Shown piece by piece: positions 1 through 7,929 of a stretch of 64,000 bases of DNA (within the stretch, counting starts at the first letter, position 1; each line of letters starts with the position of its first letter). Origin of the DNA: Micromonospora humi (lineage in GTDB: Bacteria > Actinomycetota > Actinomycetes > Mycobacteriales > Micromonosporaceae); contig NZ_FMDM01000002.1 of NCBI RefSeq assembly GCF_900090105.1, forward strand, positions 360,995 to 424,994, written 5' to 3'. Made by a program: the position numbers and the translations under genes. The notes under the pieces were generated by a model. It saw nothing but the letters and a program-made list of their open reading frames with translations. It had not been told where the DNA came from and did no database searches.

Positions 1-147
1 GGTGACGGCCTGGGTGAGGCCGAGCTGATCGACTTCGTGGCCCGGCAGTTGTCCGTGCACAAGCGTCCCCGGCAGGTGCGGCTGGTCGACGCGCTGCCCC
101 GCAACGCCATGGGCAAGGTGCAGAAGAGCCGGCTGACCGAGGGCTGA
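1..147 (+). CDS. Acyl-CoA synthetase / AMP-dependent ligase, C-terminal fragment
   Basis: Only the last 48 codons are inside the window; the frame is open from base 1 to a TGA at 145-147. The fragment reads as the mobile C-terminal subdomain of the ANL superfamily. It has the typical core LVDALPRNAMGKVQK, in which the Lys of MGK (residue 39 of the fragment) is the catalytic lysine for adenylation. The family activates a carboxylic acid to acyl-AMP and then acyl-CoA in the cytoplasm. The substrate cannot be inferred because the binding domain lies upstream of the window. Confidence 0.8.
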   Translation, partial: GDGLGEAELIDFVARQLSVHKRPRQVRLVDALPRNAMGKVQKSRLTEG

Positions 148-152
148 CGGCC

Positions 153-785
153 TCAGACACCCCGGTCGGGCGCGCTCATGTCGCCGGTCGCGGGCGTGCC
201 GTCGGCGAGCCCGTAGCGCAGGTAGACGGTGCCCTTCGGGTTGGCGACCGGCGGTTCGAGGAGGGTGACGTTCGTGGGCACCGCGCCGCCGTCGAACACC
301 TTCTTGCCCACGCCGAGCACGATCGGGTGCACCCAGAGGTCGATGCGGTCGAAGAGCTTCTCCCGCAGCAGCGTCTGCACCAGGTTCACACTCCCGACGA
401 CCTTGACGTTCTCGTGCCGGTCCCGCACCTCGCGCACCGCCGTCACCAGGTCCGGGCCGAGCTGCGTGGAACCCTTCCAGGACAGGTCGGGCCGGCCGCG
501 GGAGGCCACGTACTTCGGGATGCGGTTGAAGAGCGAGGCGATCTCGTTGTCCTCGCCGCCCTCCTGGTGCGGCCAGTAGGCGGCGAAGATGTCGTAGGTC
601 CGCCGGCCGAGCAGCAGGGCGTCGGTGCCCTGGTAGGCCTTCATCACCTGCGCGCCGGAGACCTCGTCCAGCAGCGGCGCCTGCCAGCCGCCGAACGCGA
701 ACCCATCCGGGTCCTCGTCCGGGCTGCCGGGCGACTGCGCCACGAAGTCCAGGGTGGTGAACAGCTCGATCTGGATGACGCCCAT
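153..785 (-). CDS. Dihydrofolate reductase family protein (RibD C-terminal fold)
   Basis: A 210-residue cytoplasmic protein of the DHFR/RibD-C superfamily. It opens with IQIELFTTLDF and has the family features LLLGRRTYDIFAAYWP (around residues 55-70) and VKVVGSVNLVQTLL, a nucleotide-binding Gly stretch. These actinobacterial stand-alone proteins are presumed NADPH-dependent reductases, but their substrates are generally unknown and most are not true folate enzymes. An ATG 63 bases further upstream is in frame. I chose the one at 785 because GGGAG sits 9 bases before it and homology starts right after it. It converges on the acyl-CoA synthetase, with only 5 bases between the stops. Confidence 0.85.
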   Translation of the reverse strand: MGVIQIELFTTLDFVAQSPGSPDEDPDGFAFGGWQAPLLDEVSGAQVMKAYQGTDALLLGRRTYDIFAAYWPHQEGGEDNEIASLFNRIPKYVASRGRPDLSWKGSTQLGPDLVTAVREVRDRHENVKVVGSVNLVQTLLREKLFDRIDLWVHPIVLGVGKKVFDGGAVPTNVTLLEPPVANPKGTVYLRYGLADGTPATGDMSAPDRGV

Positions 786-962
786 GTCGTACTCCCGTTG
801 AGTTGGTTGCCGGTCGGAAGGTAGACCGGCAACGCGCTTCCGACTCATCGCTGGGCCGCCGCGACGCGTCGGGACGGCTCGATCGCGCTCGAACTCGGCG
901 ACGTCCGACGGTCAGGGCCCGTGCTGTTCGAGTCGGCGCGACGGCGGTCCGGAGCCCCGCCG

Positions 963-1679
963 TCAGGCGGTGCTCGCTGGCCGCCCGGCACCGGCCCGGC
1001 GTCGATCAGCCGACTCACCGGTCTGCAGCAGGATGTTCAGCAGCTCGTGCGGCGCGTCACGCATCAGGTTGTGGCCGCCGTCCACGGCGTGCGTCGTCCA
1101 CGCGGGATCGTCGCGAAGCCGCTGATAGGTGGGGGTGAACGGGGAAGGTCCGTCCCATCCTGCCGCGTACACGTAGACCCGGTGCCGGATCCGTGCGGGG
1201 TCCGCGGTGAGCCGGAGCGGTTGCAGCAGGGAGGCGATCGGATGAGGAGTGGCCCGTGCGTCGAAGAACGGTAGGGGCCGTACCGCGTAGCCGCTTTCCA
1301 CCACGTCGGCGTACCACCGGCGCTCCTGGTCGGTGACGAGGTTCCAGCAGGAGTCGTCGTGCTGCGGCACCACGGCGTCCAGGTACACCAGGGCCCGCAC
1401 GCGTTCGGGCATCCGGTCGGCGACGCCGGTGGTCACCATCCCTCCGTAGCTGTGGCCGACCAGTACCGCGTCCTCGATGTTCTCCGCGTCGAGAACGCCC
1501 GTCACGTCCTGGATGTGGGTGTCGAGGTTAACCCCGCCGTGGAGCAGATGACTGCGCTCGCTGAGTCCCGTCAACGTCAACGGGTAGGCCCGGTGCCCCC
1601 GGCGGCGGAGCTGCTCGGCAAGCTCCGCGAAGCACCAACCGCCGTGACACATACCGGGAACGAGGATGAAGGTGACCAT
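963..1679 (-). CDS. Alpha/beta-fold hydrolase (esterase family)
   Basis: A 238-residue alpha/beta hydrolase without a signal peptide. The oxyanion-hole motif is HGGW (residues 12-15), the nucleophile elbow is GHSYGG with Ser77, and the C-terminal GGHNLM supplies the catalytic His203; an acidic residue lies between. This short form resembles the salicylate/methyl-ester esterase branch, which cleaves small esters, but the substrate is unknown. AAGGAG lies just upstream of the ATG at 1679, so a longer frame reaching to 2195 is not used. It follows the MFS gene on the same strand after 74 bases and may share its transcript. Confidence 0.85.
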   Translation of the reverse strand: MVTFILVPGMCHGGWCFAELAEQLRRRGHRAYPLTLTGLSERSHLLHGGVNLDTHIQDVTGVLDAENIEDAVLVGHSYGGMVTTGVADRMPERVRALVYLDAVVPQHDDSCWNLVTDQERRWYADVVESGYAVRPLPFFDARATPHPIASLLQPLRLTADPARIRHRVYVYAAGWDGPSPFTPTYQRLRDDPAWTTHAVDGGHNLMRDAPHELLNILLQTGESADRRRAGAGRPASTA

Positions 1680-1753
1680 TGCCGTGCTCCTTCTGTCGGG
1701 TGGACTGGTCGTCGAGGTGCCGGGGAGGTGGCCGGCGGGGTGCCGGAGCGGTG

Positions 1754-2935
1754 TCACCGGGGCGTGGCGTCGAGCGTTCCGTCCCGGAGCGCCGGGGCGC
1801 CTGCTGGGGTCGCTCGCGCGCGACGTCGGGGACGCGCGGTCGCGGCCACCACGGCGGCTGTGCCGCAGAGGATCGCGGTCCACGCCAGGGTGGCCGCGGC
1901 CGAGGTGCCGTCGGCGAGGACGCCGGCGACCCAGGGGCCGACCGTCTGGCCGGCAGCGAAGAGCATGGTGAAGACCGAGAGTGTGCGGGTCCAGTCGGCC
2001 GGCGGGGTGCCGCCCTTGATGAGCGCGGTGACGGCGGCGGGGACGCCCATGAACGTGGCCCCGTAGATGATCGCGGAGGCGAGGATGACCGGCGGCCATG
2101 GCGCCGCCAGGGCCAGTGCCGCTCCGACGCTCAGAGCGCCCAGCAGCGCGGCGAGGGCTCGGGTGCCGGGCCAGTCGGTGATGGGTCGGCTCCACAGCAC
2201 GGGTGCGGCCACGACGGCCAGCCCCAGCGCTGTCCAGATGAGCACGACCTGCGCGACCGGCGCGTGCTGGTCGGCGAGGTGCGCGGACAGGAAGGTGATG
2301 TAGGTGATGTAACCGGCGGCGAACAGCAGGTATGCCACCGCGGTCCGGGCCAGTGGCCGTACCCGCGCGCGACCGCCGGGGACCACCGCGGCGTCTTCGT
2401 CCGTGCGCGCCGCGGTCCAGCTGACCAGGGTGGCCAGGCCGGCCGCCAGGCCCAGGACTACCCAGGCCACGCGCCAGTGCTGCCCCAGTGGCGGCACCGC
2501 CGCGGCGCTGACGACGATGCCCAGTCCGGTGCCGGCGAAGTAGATCGTGATGGGCGCGGCCGACGCGGTGCGGACGGCGAGGCGTGACGCGATCACACCG
2601 CCGGCGATGAACACCACCGCCCCGGCCGCCCCGGCGGCGGCCCGGGCGATCAGCAGCACCGGGTAGGCGCTGCTGGTCGCGGCGGCGGCCAGGGCCGTCG
2701 CGGTGAGGATCATTCCCAGCCGGAAGGCGGTCGCGGTGCCCAGCCGGCGTACGACGGGGCCGGTCGCCAGTGCGCCGAGGAGGTAGCCGAGCCCGTTGGC
2801 GGCACTCACCGTGCCGGCTTCGGTGAGGCTCCAGCCCAGGTCGGCGCTCATGGCGGGAAGCAGCAGCCCGTAGGCGAAGCGGGCGAGCCCGAGAGCCGAG
2901 GCGGTGCCGAGGGCGAGCCGCGCCGAGGTCCTCAT
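1754..2935 (-). CDS. MFS transporter, YbfB/YjiJ-like
   Basis: A 393-residue integral membrane protein with about 12 predicted hydrophobic helices. Its start, LALGTASALGLARFAYGLLLP, is typical of the YbfB/YjiJ branch of the major facilitator superfamily, proton-driven exporters of mostly unknown substrates. It is divergent from the TetR gene at 3089, with two operator-like palindromes between them, which implies repression by that TetR. The ATG at 2935 has no ribosome-binding site of its own. It overlaps the stop of a 25-codon leader frame (ATGA) that does have a strong site, so translation is probably coupled. A small hydrolase follows. Confidence 0.85.
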   Translation of the reverse strand: MRTSARLALGTASALGLARFAYGLLLPAMSADLGWSLTEAGTVSAANGLGYLLGALATGPVVRRLGTATAFRLGMILTATALAAAATSSAYPVLLIARAAAGAAGAVVFIAGGVIASRLAVRTASAAPITIYFAGTGLGIVVSAAAVPPLGQHWRVAWVVLGLAAGLATLVSWTAARTDEDAAVVPGGRARVRPLARTAVAYLLFAAGYITYITFLSAHLADQHAPVAQVVLIWTALGLAVVAAPVLWSRPITDWPGTRALAALLGALSVGAALALAAPWPPVILASAIIYGATFMGVPAAVTALIKGGTPPADWTRTLSVFTMLFAAGQTVGPWVAGVLADGTSAAATLAWTAILCGTAAVVAATARPRRRARATPAGAPALRDGTLDATPR

Positions 2936-3009
2936 CGGCGCTGGGCTGCCGGGGGCTCCCGACGGACGCGCCGAGCCGATGACGGCGGGTCGAGGAGTAG
3001 GGCTGACAT
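2932..3009 (-). CDS. Putative 25-aa leader peptide coupled to the MFS gene
   Basis: GGAGG lies 8 bases before an ATG at 3009 and opens a 25-codon frame ending in TGA at 2932-2934. That TGA overlaps the ATG of the transporter in an ATGA junction. The peptide begins MSALLLDPP and ends in an Arg-rich QRR. The only clear Shine-Dalgarno sequence of the operon belongs to this frame. It is therefore either a real translational-coupling leader or a sign that the transporter start or the sequence needs correction. No homologous family is recognised. Confidence 0.35.
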   Translation of the reverse strand: MSALLLDPPSSARRVRREPPAAQRR

Positions 3010-3025
3010 GACGCGCCTCCAAGTA

Positions 3026-3041
3026 CGAACCGATCGGTTCG
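3026..3041. promoter_or_regulatory. TetR operator 1 (perfect palindrome)
   Basis: CGAACCGATCGGTTCG is a perfect 16-base palindrome 17 bases upstream of the leader ATG of the MFS operon. Its AACCGATCGGTT core is a common TetR-family operator shape. It lies in the divergent region between the transporter and the TetR gene. Confidence 0.75.
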
Positions 3042-3063
3042 ATCTGGGATGCTAACAGCAGAT

Positions 3064-3079
3064 CGAACCGAGCGGTATC
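3064..3079. promoter_or_regulatory. TetR operator 2 (imperfect copy)
   Basis: CGAACCGAGCGGTATC repeats the left half and centre of the palindrome at 3026 with a degenerate right half. It ends 9 bases before the TetR start codon. The 38-base centre-to-centre spacing suggests binding by two dimers and autorepression. Confidence 0.55.
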
Positions 3080-3088
3080 ATCTTCGCC

Positions 3089-3706
3089 ATGCCGGTCACC
3101 AAGGGCTCGACGCTTGATCCGGCGCGCACCCGCGCCACCATCCTCGAAGCGGCCACGGTCCTGCTCTACGCGCGCGGGCTCGACGGTGTCGGCGTCGCCG
3201 AGCTGTGCAGCAGCGTCGGAGTGTCCAAGGAGACGCTCTACCGGCACTTCGGCACGAAGGACGGGCTCGTGCGAGAAGTCCTGGAAGCCCGCAGCGAACG
3301 GGTGTCGCGCTGGCTGGCCGACGCCGCCTCGGCCGCCGGGGACGACCCCGCAGCCCAGCTCGCTGCCGTCTTCGACGCCCTTCAGCAGTGGTACTACGAG
3401 CCTGTCTTCCGCGGCTGCGCAATGGTCAACGCGGCCGCCCAGCACCACGTCGAGGCGGTACGCTCGATCACCGGCCGCCATCTGGACCGCCACCTCGAAC
3501 TCCTCACCGGCATCGCCACCCGCGCCGGCGCCGCGGATCCGGACGCGCTGGGACGGCAGTTGCTCATGCTGGTCGAGGGGGCGACGATCGTCGCCGAGCA
3601 CCGTGGCGCGGCCAGCACGGACGGGCACGCCCGCCGCGCCGCGCTCACCCTCCTGGCCGCCGCCACCACCGACGTGTCGGCCGACGGCCGTACCACGCCA
3701 CCGTGA
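3089..3706 (+). CDS. TetR/AcrR family transcriptional regulator
   Basis: A 205-residue one-component repressor. The N-terminal helix-turn-helix lies around residues 30-61 (VGVAELCSSVGVSKETLYRHF, followed by TKDGLV). The C-terminal part is the helical ligand-binding and dimer domain. It is divergent from the MFS exporter with two operator-like palindromes between them, so it most likely represses itself and the exporter until a ligand binds. The ligand is not predictable. Its stop overlaps an ATG of a degraded downstream frame (TGATG), so that remnant was probably once co-transcribed or became fused to this position by deletion. Confidence 0.9.
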   Translation: MPVTKGSTLDPARTRATILEAATVLLYARGLDGVGVAELCSSVGVSKETLYRHFGTKDGLVREVLEARSERVSRWLADAASAAGDDPAAQLAAVFDALQQWYYEPVFRGCAMVNAAAQHHVEAVRSITGRHLDRHLELLTGIATRAGAADPDALGRQLLMLVEGATIVAEHRGAASTDGHARRAALTLLAAATTDVSADGRTTPP

Positions 3707-3975
3707 TGGTCGAGGCGGCGAACTCGACGTCCCGGCGGCCGAAGCTCGTGGAGGCCCGGACCGTGGTAGCGGGCAACGCCCTCGCCGAGGCCGTCGTGCG
3801 ACGAGCCGAAGCCCTGCTCGCCGGCGACCAGCGGGCGCTGCTCGCCACGGCCGACGCGTTCGGCGCTGCCGCTACCAGTCCGCGAGAACGCCGGTGCTCG
3901 CCGGTGGCGCCCATACCGCCCGCGGCGTGACGGCACTCGGCGACCGCGGACTGACCCCGGCCGACGGCATGGCGG
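3706..3975 (+). pseudogene. Degraded fragment resembling the C-terminal region of a LuxR/AfsR-type regulator
   Basis: Frame one reads VVRRAEALLAGDQRALLATADAF from the ATG at 3706 and then loses sense. The following frame continues as CRYQSARTPVLAGG and ARGVTALGDRGL. Joined by a one-base shift near 3865-3872, they resemble the Ala-rich helical segment found in large ATP-binding LuxR-family regulators. Nothing of the rest of such a gene is present. I read this as a relic left after deletion. The family assignment comes from memory of the motif and is tentative; the shift itself is visible. Confidence 0.4.
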
Positions 3976-3987
3976 GCCGCGAAGATC

Positions 3988-5187
3988 TCAGGACGGCCGG
4001 TCCGGTCGGCGCTGTCCCGCCCGCAGAGTGAGCAGAGTGATCTCGCTCGGCGCGAAGATCCGGAACGGCGGTCCCCAGAACCCGGTGCCCCGACTCGTGT
4101 AGAGCTGGGTCCGACCGTGCCGGCTCAGGCCCTGCACCACCGGCTGGTCGAGTCGGACCAGATAGTGGAACGGCCACATCTGGCCGCCGTGGGTGTGCCC
4201 GGACAGCTGCAGATCCACGCCGGCCGCCACCGCCTCACCGATCTGCTTCGGCTGATGAGCCAGCAGCAGCACCGGTAGCTGCGAGTCGGCGCCGGCGAGC
4301 GCCGCGGCGTGGTCGGCCCGGTGACCGGCGACGCCGGACGACCCGGCGGTCACGTCGTCCACCCCGGCGACGACGAGCCGCGCGCCGCCCCGCTCCACCA
4401 CGAGGTGCCGGTTGTGCAGGGGTTCCCAGCCGAGGGCACGCATGTGCTCCACCCAGCCCTGCGCCTCGCCGTAGTACTCGTGGTTGCCCGTCACGTACGC
4501 CCGCAGAAGCCCGGCCCGGACGGCACCGAGCGGCGCGGCCTGCGCCCGGCGCTGCTCGACCGTGCCGTCGGCGATGTCGCCGGTGTGGCAGACGATGTCG
4601 GCGCCCAGGCCGTTGACGACCTCGACGGTGCGGGCCGACCAGCGGGCCCGGTCGATCGGGCCGTAGTGGGTGTCGGTCAGCAGCACCACCCGGACCCCGT
4701 CGAGACCGGCACCGAGGCGGTCGACGGTGACGTCGACCCGCCGGACCCGGGGCACCCGCATCGCCTCGACGTACCCCCAGCCCGCCAGCGCGACCGCGAC
4801 CACCGCGACGCCGACCGCCACGGCCCGCGACCGGACCGGGTCGGCGACGCCCGCCACGGCCAAGGCGAGACGGACCACGTTGCCGAGCACCGCCCAGACG
4901 AACAGGATCCACACCAGACCGAGGAGAACGTCCCCGGCGCGGGCCGCCGCGTCGGACCGCCTCCGGCCGTGCCCGAGATACATCAGGGCCGGGAACGCGC
5001 ACAGCGCGGCGGCGAACACCGCCGAGCCGGCGGCCGCCAGCGGGGTCGGCCAGCGCGCCGCCACCGTCAGCGTCCACCACGGCACCCCGAAGAGCAGCAG
5101 AAGGATCGCGACCAGCGTCGCCCCCGACGCCAGCGGTCGCAGCGACCGTCGCCTCGGGCGTACCTGTACGGCCTCACCGGTTGCCAT
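3988..5187 (-). CDS. Membrane metallophosphoesterase (YaeI/YkuE-like)
   Basis: A 399-residue protein with four to five hydrophobic helices in residues 20-140 and a calcineurin-like phosphoesterase domain after residue 150. The metal ligands are visible: DTH at 172-174, GD at 203-204, GNHEYY with His236, and GHTHGG with His331 and His333. The fold binds two metals and hydrolyses phosphoesters or lipid pyrophosphates; in this arrangement the domain sits at the membrane. AGGAGG a few bases before the ATG at 5187 decides the start over a longer frame. The 5' region is insulated from the next gene by a strong hairpin at 5258. Confidence 0.88.
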   Translation of the reverse strand: MATGEAVQVRPRRRSLRPLASGATLVAILLLLFGVPWWTLTVAARWPTPLAAAGSAVFAAALCAFPALMYLGHGRRRSDAAARAGDVLLGLVWILFVWAVLGNVVRLALAVAGVADPVRSRAVAVGVAVVAVALAGWGYVEAMRVPRVRRVDVTVDRLGAGLDGVRVVLLTDTHYGPIDRARWSARTVEVVNGLGADIVCHTGDIADGTVEQRRAQAAPLGAVRAGLLRAYVTGNHEYYGEAQGWVEHMRALGWEPLHNRHLVVERGGARLVVAGVDDVTAGSSGVAGHRADHAAALAGADSQLPVLLLAHQPKQIGEAVAAGVDLQLSGHTHGGQMWPFHYLVRLDQPVVQGLSRHGRTQLYTSRGTGFWGPPFRIFAPSEITLLTLRAGQRRPDRPS

Positions 5188-5257
5188 CTCGTCCTCCTGC
5201 CGCGCCCGTGCAGCATGACACGGTCCGAGTCCGGTCGACCACGCGCCGGCCGACGGG

Positions 5258-5292
5258 GCGATGACGCCCCGGGGGACCCGGGGCGTCATCGC
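5258..5292 (-). terminator. Strong intrinsic-type hairpin after the DUF6326 gene
   Basis: GCGATGACGCCCCGGG pairs perfectly with CCCGGGGCGTCATCGC across a three-base loop (16 bp stem). It lies 124 bases downstream of the DUF6326 stop and 71 bases upstream of the phosphoesterase start, both on the minus strand. It should end the first transcript. It has no long T-run, as is usual in actinobacteria. Confidence 0.75.
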
Positions 5293-5415
5293 ATCGGCTC
5301 ACATGAGTGCCCGCAGCCATCACCTACGTCGATCCGGCGTACCGAGGCCCGTGCACACTTCGGCGAGGGTGCTGCGCGCCGTCGGCGCCGTCCCTCTCCC
5401 GGCCTGCCTCGAACG

Positions 5416-5892
5416 TCACACCCGGTCCTGGGCGAGGTCACGGCCGGCGGTGGTTCGAGCGATCCGGGGCCAGGTCCATGCGGCGCGCAGGATGAAGGCC
5501 AGGAGCAACAGCTCGAGGCCGATGGAGAGGCCGTAGAAGGAGAGGTAGGTCCAGGACTCGCCGGCTGCGTTGTACACCGAGACGGGGATGTAGAGCGTTG
5601 CCACGACGAGGTTGGTGGCGCGGGCGACACGGGCGGGGAGTGTCGTGGAGAGCAGGATCATGAGGATCGGGACGGCCATGAGCGTGAGCGCCAGGGCGAC
5701 GAAGGTCGGGCCGGTGTCGAACTCGTGGACGGTGCCGGCCAGGATGTCGTCGATGAAGCCGGGCTTGTACAGGGCGAGGTAGTCGACGTAGATGTAGAGG
5801 AACATGAAGCTGGCCCAGGCTGCGGCGAGCTTCGCCTGGACCGGGATGTGCGCTTCCTGGAGCACACCGGCTGGGCGGTCGGTTCTGGTCAT
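5416..5892 (-). CDS. DUF6326 family membrane protein
   Basis: A 158-residue protein with four hydrophobic helices (about residues 25-45, 63-85, 90-107 and 118-142). It contains YIYVDYLALYKPGFIDDIL, typical of the DUF6326 family. The function is unknown. The start at 5892 has AGGAG five bases upstream. It stands alone, with a strong hairpin downstream, and is divergent from a two-component system at 6080. A link to that system is only positional. Confidence 0.8.
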   Translation of the reverse strand: MTRTDRPAGVLQEAHIPVQAKLAAAWASFMFLYIYVDYLALYKPGFIDDILAGTVHEFDTGPTFVALALTLMAVPILMILLSTTLPARVARATNLVVATLYIPVSVYNAAGESWTYLSFYGLSIGLELLLLAFILRAAWTWPRIARTTAGRDLAQDRV

Positions 5893-6079
5893 GAGGTCTC
5901 CTGTGTGCTGGCGTCAGCCCGGGCGGCTCACTCGATGCCTTGAACCATGGCAAGCGTCGACGGGCGCCACCTCCGTTCGCGGGCTCGAGCTGTCCCGGCC
6001 GCAGGCACGGCACATCCGCCGTACTTTCGACTGATCCGCCCGAGCGGCGGCCCCCTTACGTTGTGCGGGAGGGGGAAGC

Positions 6080-7213
6080 ATGCTTGCTGGGATCTGGGCT
6101 GAGCCTCGCCCCACACGTGCGCCGGTGCGGGTCTGGCGGGACTGGGTGCTGTCCTCGGCTCTTGTCGCGATCTCGGTCGTCGAGATACTGCTGCGCGACG
6201 ACAGGGCATGGGCGCCGTTGCTGGTCGGTGTCAGCGTCGTGGTCGCGGTATGCCTGCTGTGGCGACGCACGCGGCCGCTGGCCGCCGTCACCGTCGCCTT
6301 CGGCGCCGTTCTCGCGTTCGACGTCGCGAGGATCCTGGTCATCGACACCACCGGCCTGCTGGGCATCGCCGGGCTGCTGGTGCTGCCCTACGCCCTGCTG
6401 CGCTGGGGGGCGGGACGCGAGGCCGCCCTCGGGCTCGGCATCATCCTCGTCTGGCTGCCCGTCACCCTCATCGCGAGCCCGACCTCACCCGCGGAGAAGG
6501 TCGCCGGTTACGGCTTCTTCCTCTTCTCGGCCGCGCTCGGCGCGGCCATCCGCTACCGCACCAGAAGCCACGACCGCGACATCGAGCAGGTGCGGCTCCA
6601 TCAGCGCAACGAACTCGCCCGCGAGCTGCACGACACGGTCGGCCACCGCGTCTCGGCCATCGCGGTCCAGGCACAGGCAGGTCGCGCGCTGTCCGCCATG
6701 GATCCCCAGCGCGCGCTGGCCACCCTGGTCACCATCGAGGAGGAGGCGTCCCGGACGCTCACGGAGATGCGAGCCCTCGTGGGCCTGCTGCGCGACGGAA
6801 CGGACGCCGATCTCGCCCCCCGGCGAGGAGTGGTGGACCTCGAACGACTAGCTCGTCCCGGCGGGGAGGTGTTGGGCGTCCGCGTGCGGGTCTCCGGTGA
6901 CGTGGAGAACGTTGAGCCCGCGGTCGGCACTGCCGTCTACCTGATCGCCGCCGAGGCGGTCACCAACGCGACCCGCCACGCCTGCGGCGCCACCGGGGTC
7001 ACCGTCGACGTCACCACCTCCCGCAGCCAGGTGCACCTGCGAGTGCGGGATGACGGTGAGGCGAGCACGGCCGGCACCCGGCATGCCGGCTACGGGCTGC
7101 GCGGCATGGCCGAGCGGGCCAGCCTGCTCGGCGGCACCCTCCGGGCGGGACCTGATCCGGACGGCGGCTGGAGCGTCGACGCCTCGCTGCCTCGCACGGT
7201 GCGGGCGTCATGA
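6080..7213 (+). CDS. Sensor histidine kinase, NarL/DesK type
   Basis: A 377-residue membrane histidine kinase. About five N-terminal helices cover residues 20-160 and there is no large extracellular domain. The HisKA_3 box RELHDTVGHRVSAI carries the phospho-acceptor His184. The ATPase N-box EAVTNATRH has Asn295, and a Gly-rich GYGLRGMAERA follows. It autophosphorylates and passes phosphate to the LuxR-type regulator encoded next; the two genes overlap by 4 bases (ATGA), so they are translationally coupled. GGAGGGGG before the ATG supports the start. The signal is unknown, possibly membrane or lipid state as in DesK-like kinases. Confidence 0.9.
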   Translation: MLAGIWAEPRPTRAPVRVWRDWVLSSALVAISVVEILLRDDRAWAPLLVGVSVVVAVCLLWRRTRPLAAVTVAFGAVLAFDVARILVIDTTGLLGIAGLLVLPYALLRWGAGREAALGLGIILVWLPVTLIASPTSPAEKVAGYGFFLFSAALGAAIRYRTRSHDRDIEQVRLHQRNELARELHDTVGHRVSAIAVQAQAGRALSAMDPQRALATLVTIEEEASRTLTEMRALVGLLRDGTDADLAPRRGVVDLERLARPGGEVLGVRVRVSGDVENVEPAVGTAVYLIAAEAVTNATRHACGATGVTVDVTTSRSQVHLRVRDDGEASTAGTRHAGYGLRGMAERASLLGGTLRAGPDPDGGWSVDASLPRTVRAS

Positions 7214-7866
7214 CCATCCGCGTGCTGATCGCCGACGACCAGGACATCGTCAGGGCGGGGCTCTGCATGATCTTGGGCGCACAACCGGGCATCGCCGTCG
7301 TCGGCGAGGCCGCCGACGGCCGCCGGGCGATCGCCATGGCCCGCGCGCTGCGTCCCGATGTGTGCCTGCTGGACATCCGCATGCCCGGGGTCGACGGGAT
7401 CGAAGCCACCCGCCAGCTCGCCGGGGCCGACGTCGCCGATCCTCTCGCCGTCGTCGTCATCACCACGTTCGACCTCGACGAGTACGTCTACGGCGCGCTG
7501 AAGGCGGGCGCCCGAGGTTTCCTCCTCAAGGACGCCGGCGCCGAGATGCTCACCCAGGCCATCCGAGCCGCCGCCCGCGGCGACGCCCTGATCGCACCGA
7601 ACATCACCGCGCGGCTCCTGTCCTCCTTCGCGAACAGCCGCTCGCGCGCGATGCCACCCGAGCCGGTCGAGCCGCTGACCGCCCGCGAGGAACAGGTCCT
7701 GCGGGCTGCCGCCCGCGGGCGGACCAACAGCGAGATCGGCGATGAGCTGTCCATCAGCCTCAGCACCGTCAAGACCCACATCGCCGCCCTGATGCGTAAG
7801 CTCAACGCCCGCAACCGCGTCGAGATCGTGATGTGGGCCTACGAGACACGCCGCGTCGGCACCTGA
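7210..7866 (+). CDS. LuxR/NarL-family response regulator
   Basis: A 218-residue regulator with a complete receiver domain: the acidic pair DD at 9-10, phospho-acceptor Asp55 in LLDIRMPG, and Lys in GFLLKDA. The C-terminal LuxR helix-turn-helix follows (LTAREEQVLRAAARG to VKTHIAALMRKL, about residues 155-205). It is the partner of the kinase it overlaps. All functional residues are present, unlike the regulator at 45143. Confidence 0.92.
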   Translation: MTIRVLIADDQDIVRAGLCMILGAQPGIAVVGEAADGRRAIAMARALRPDVCLLDIRMPGVDGIEATRQLAGADVADPLAVVVITTFDLDEYVYGALKAGARGFLLKDAGAEMLTQAIRAAARGDALIAPNITARLLSSFANSRSRAMPPEPVEPLTAREEQVLRAAARGRTNSEIGDELSISLSTVKTHIAALMRKLNARNRVEIVMWAYETRRVGT

Positions 7867-7929
7867 CCGCGCAGCGAGCACGTTCACGGTGACGTGTGCC
7901 GGCAAGGCAGCCTTCTGACCGACCCGCTG

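Noticed and set aside
1680..2195. N-terminal extension of the alpha/beta hydrolase
   Set aside because: The extension is antisense-like shadow of the MFS gene; homology and AAGGAG place the start at 1679.
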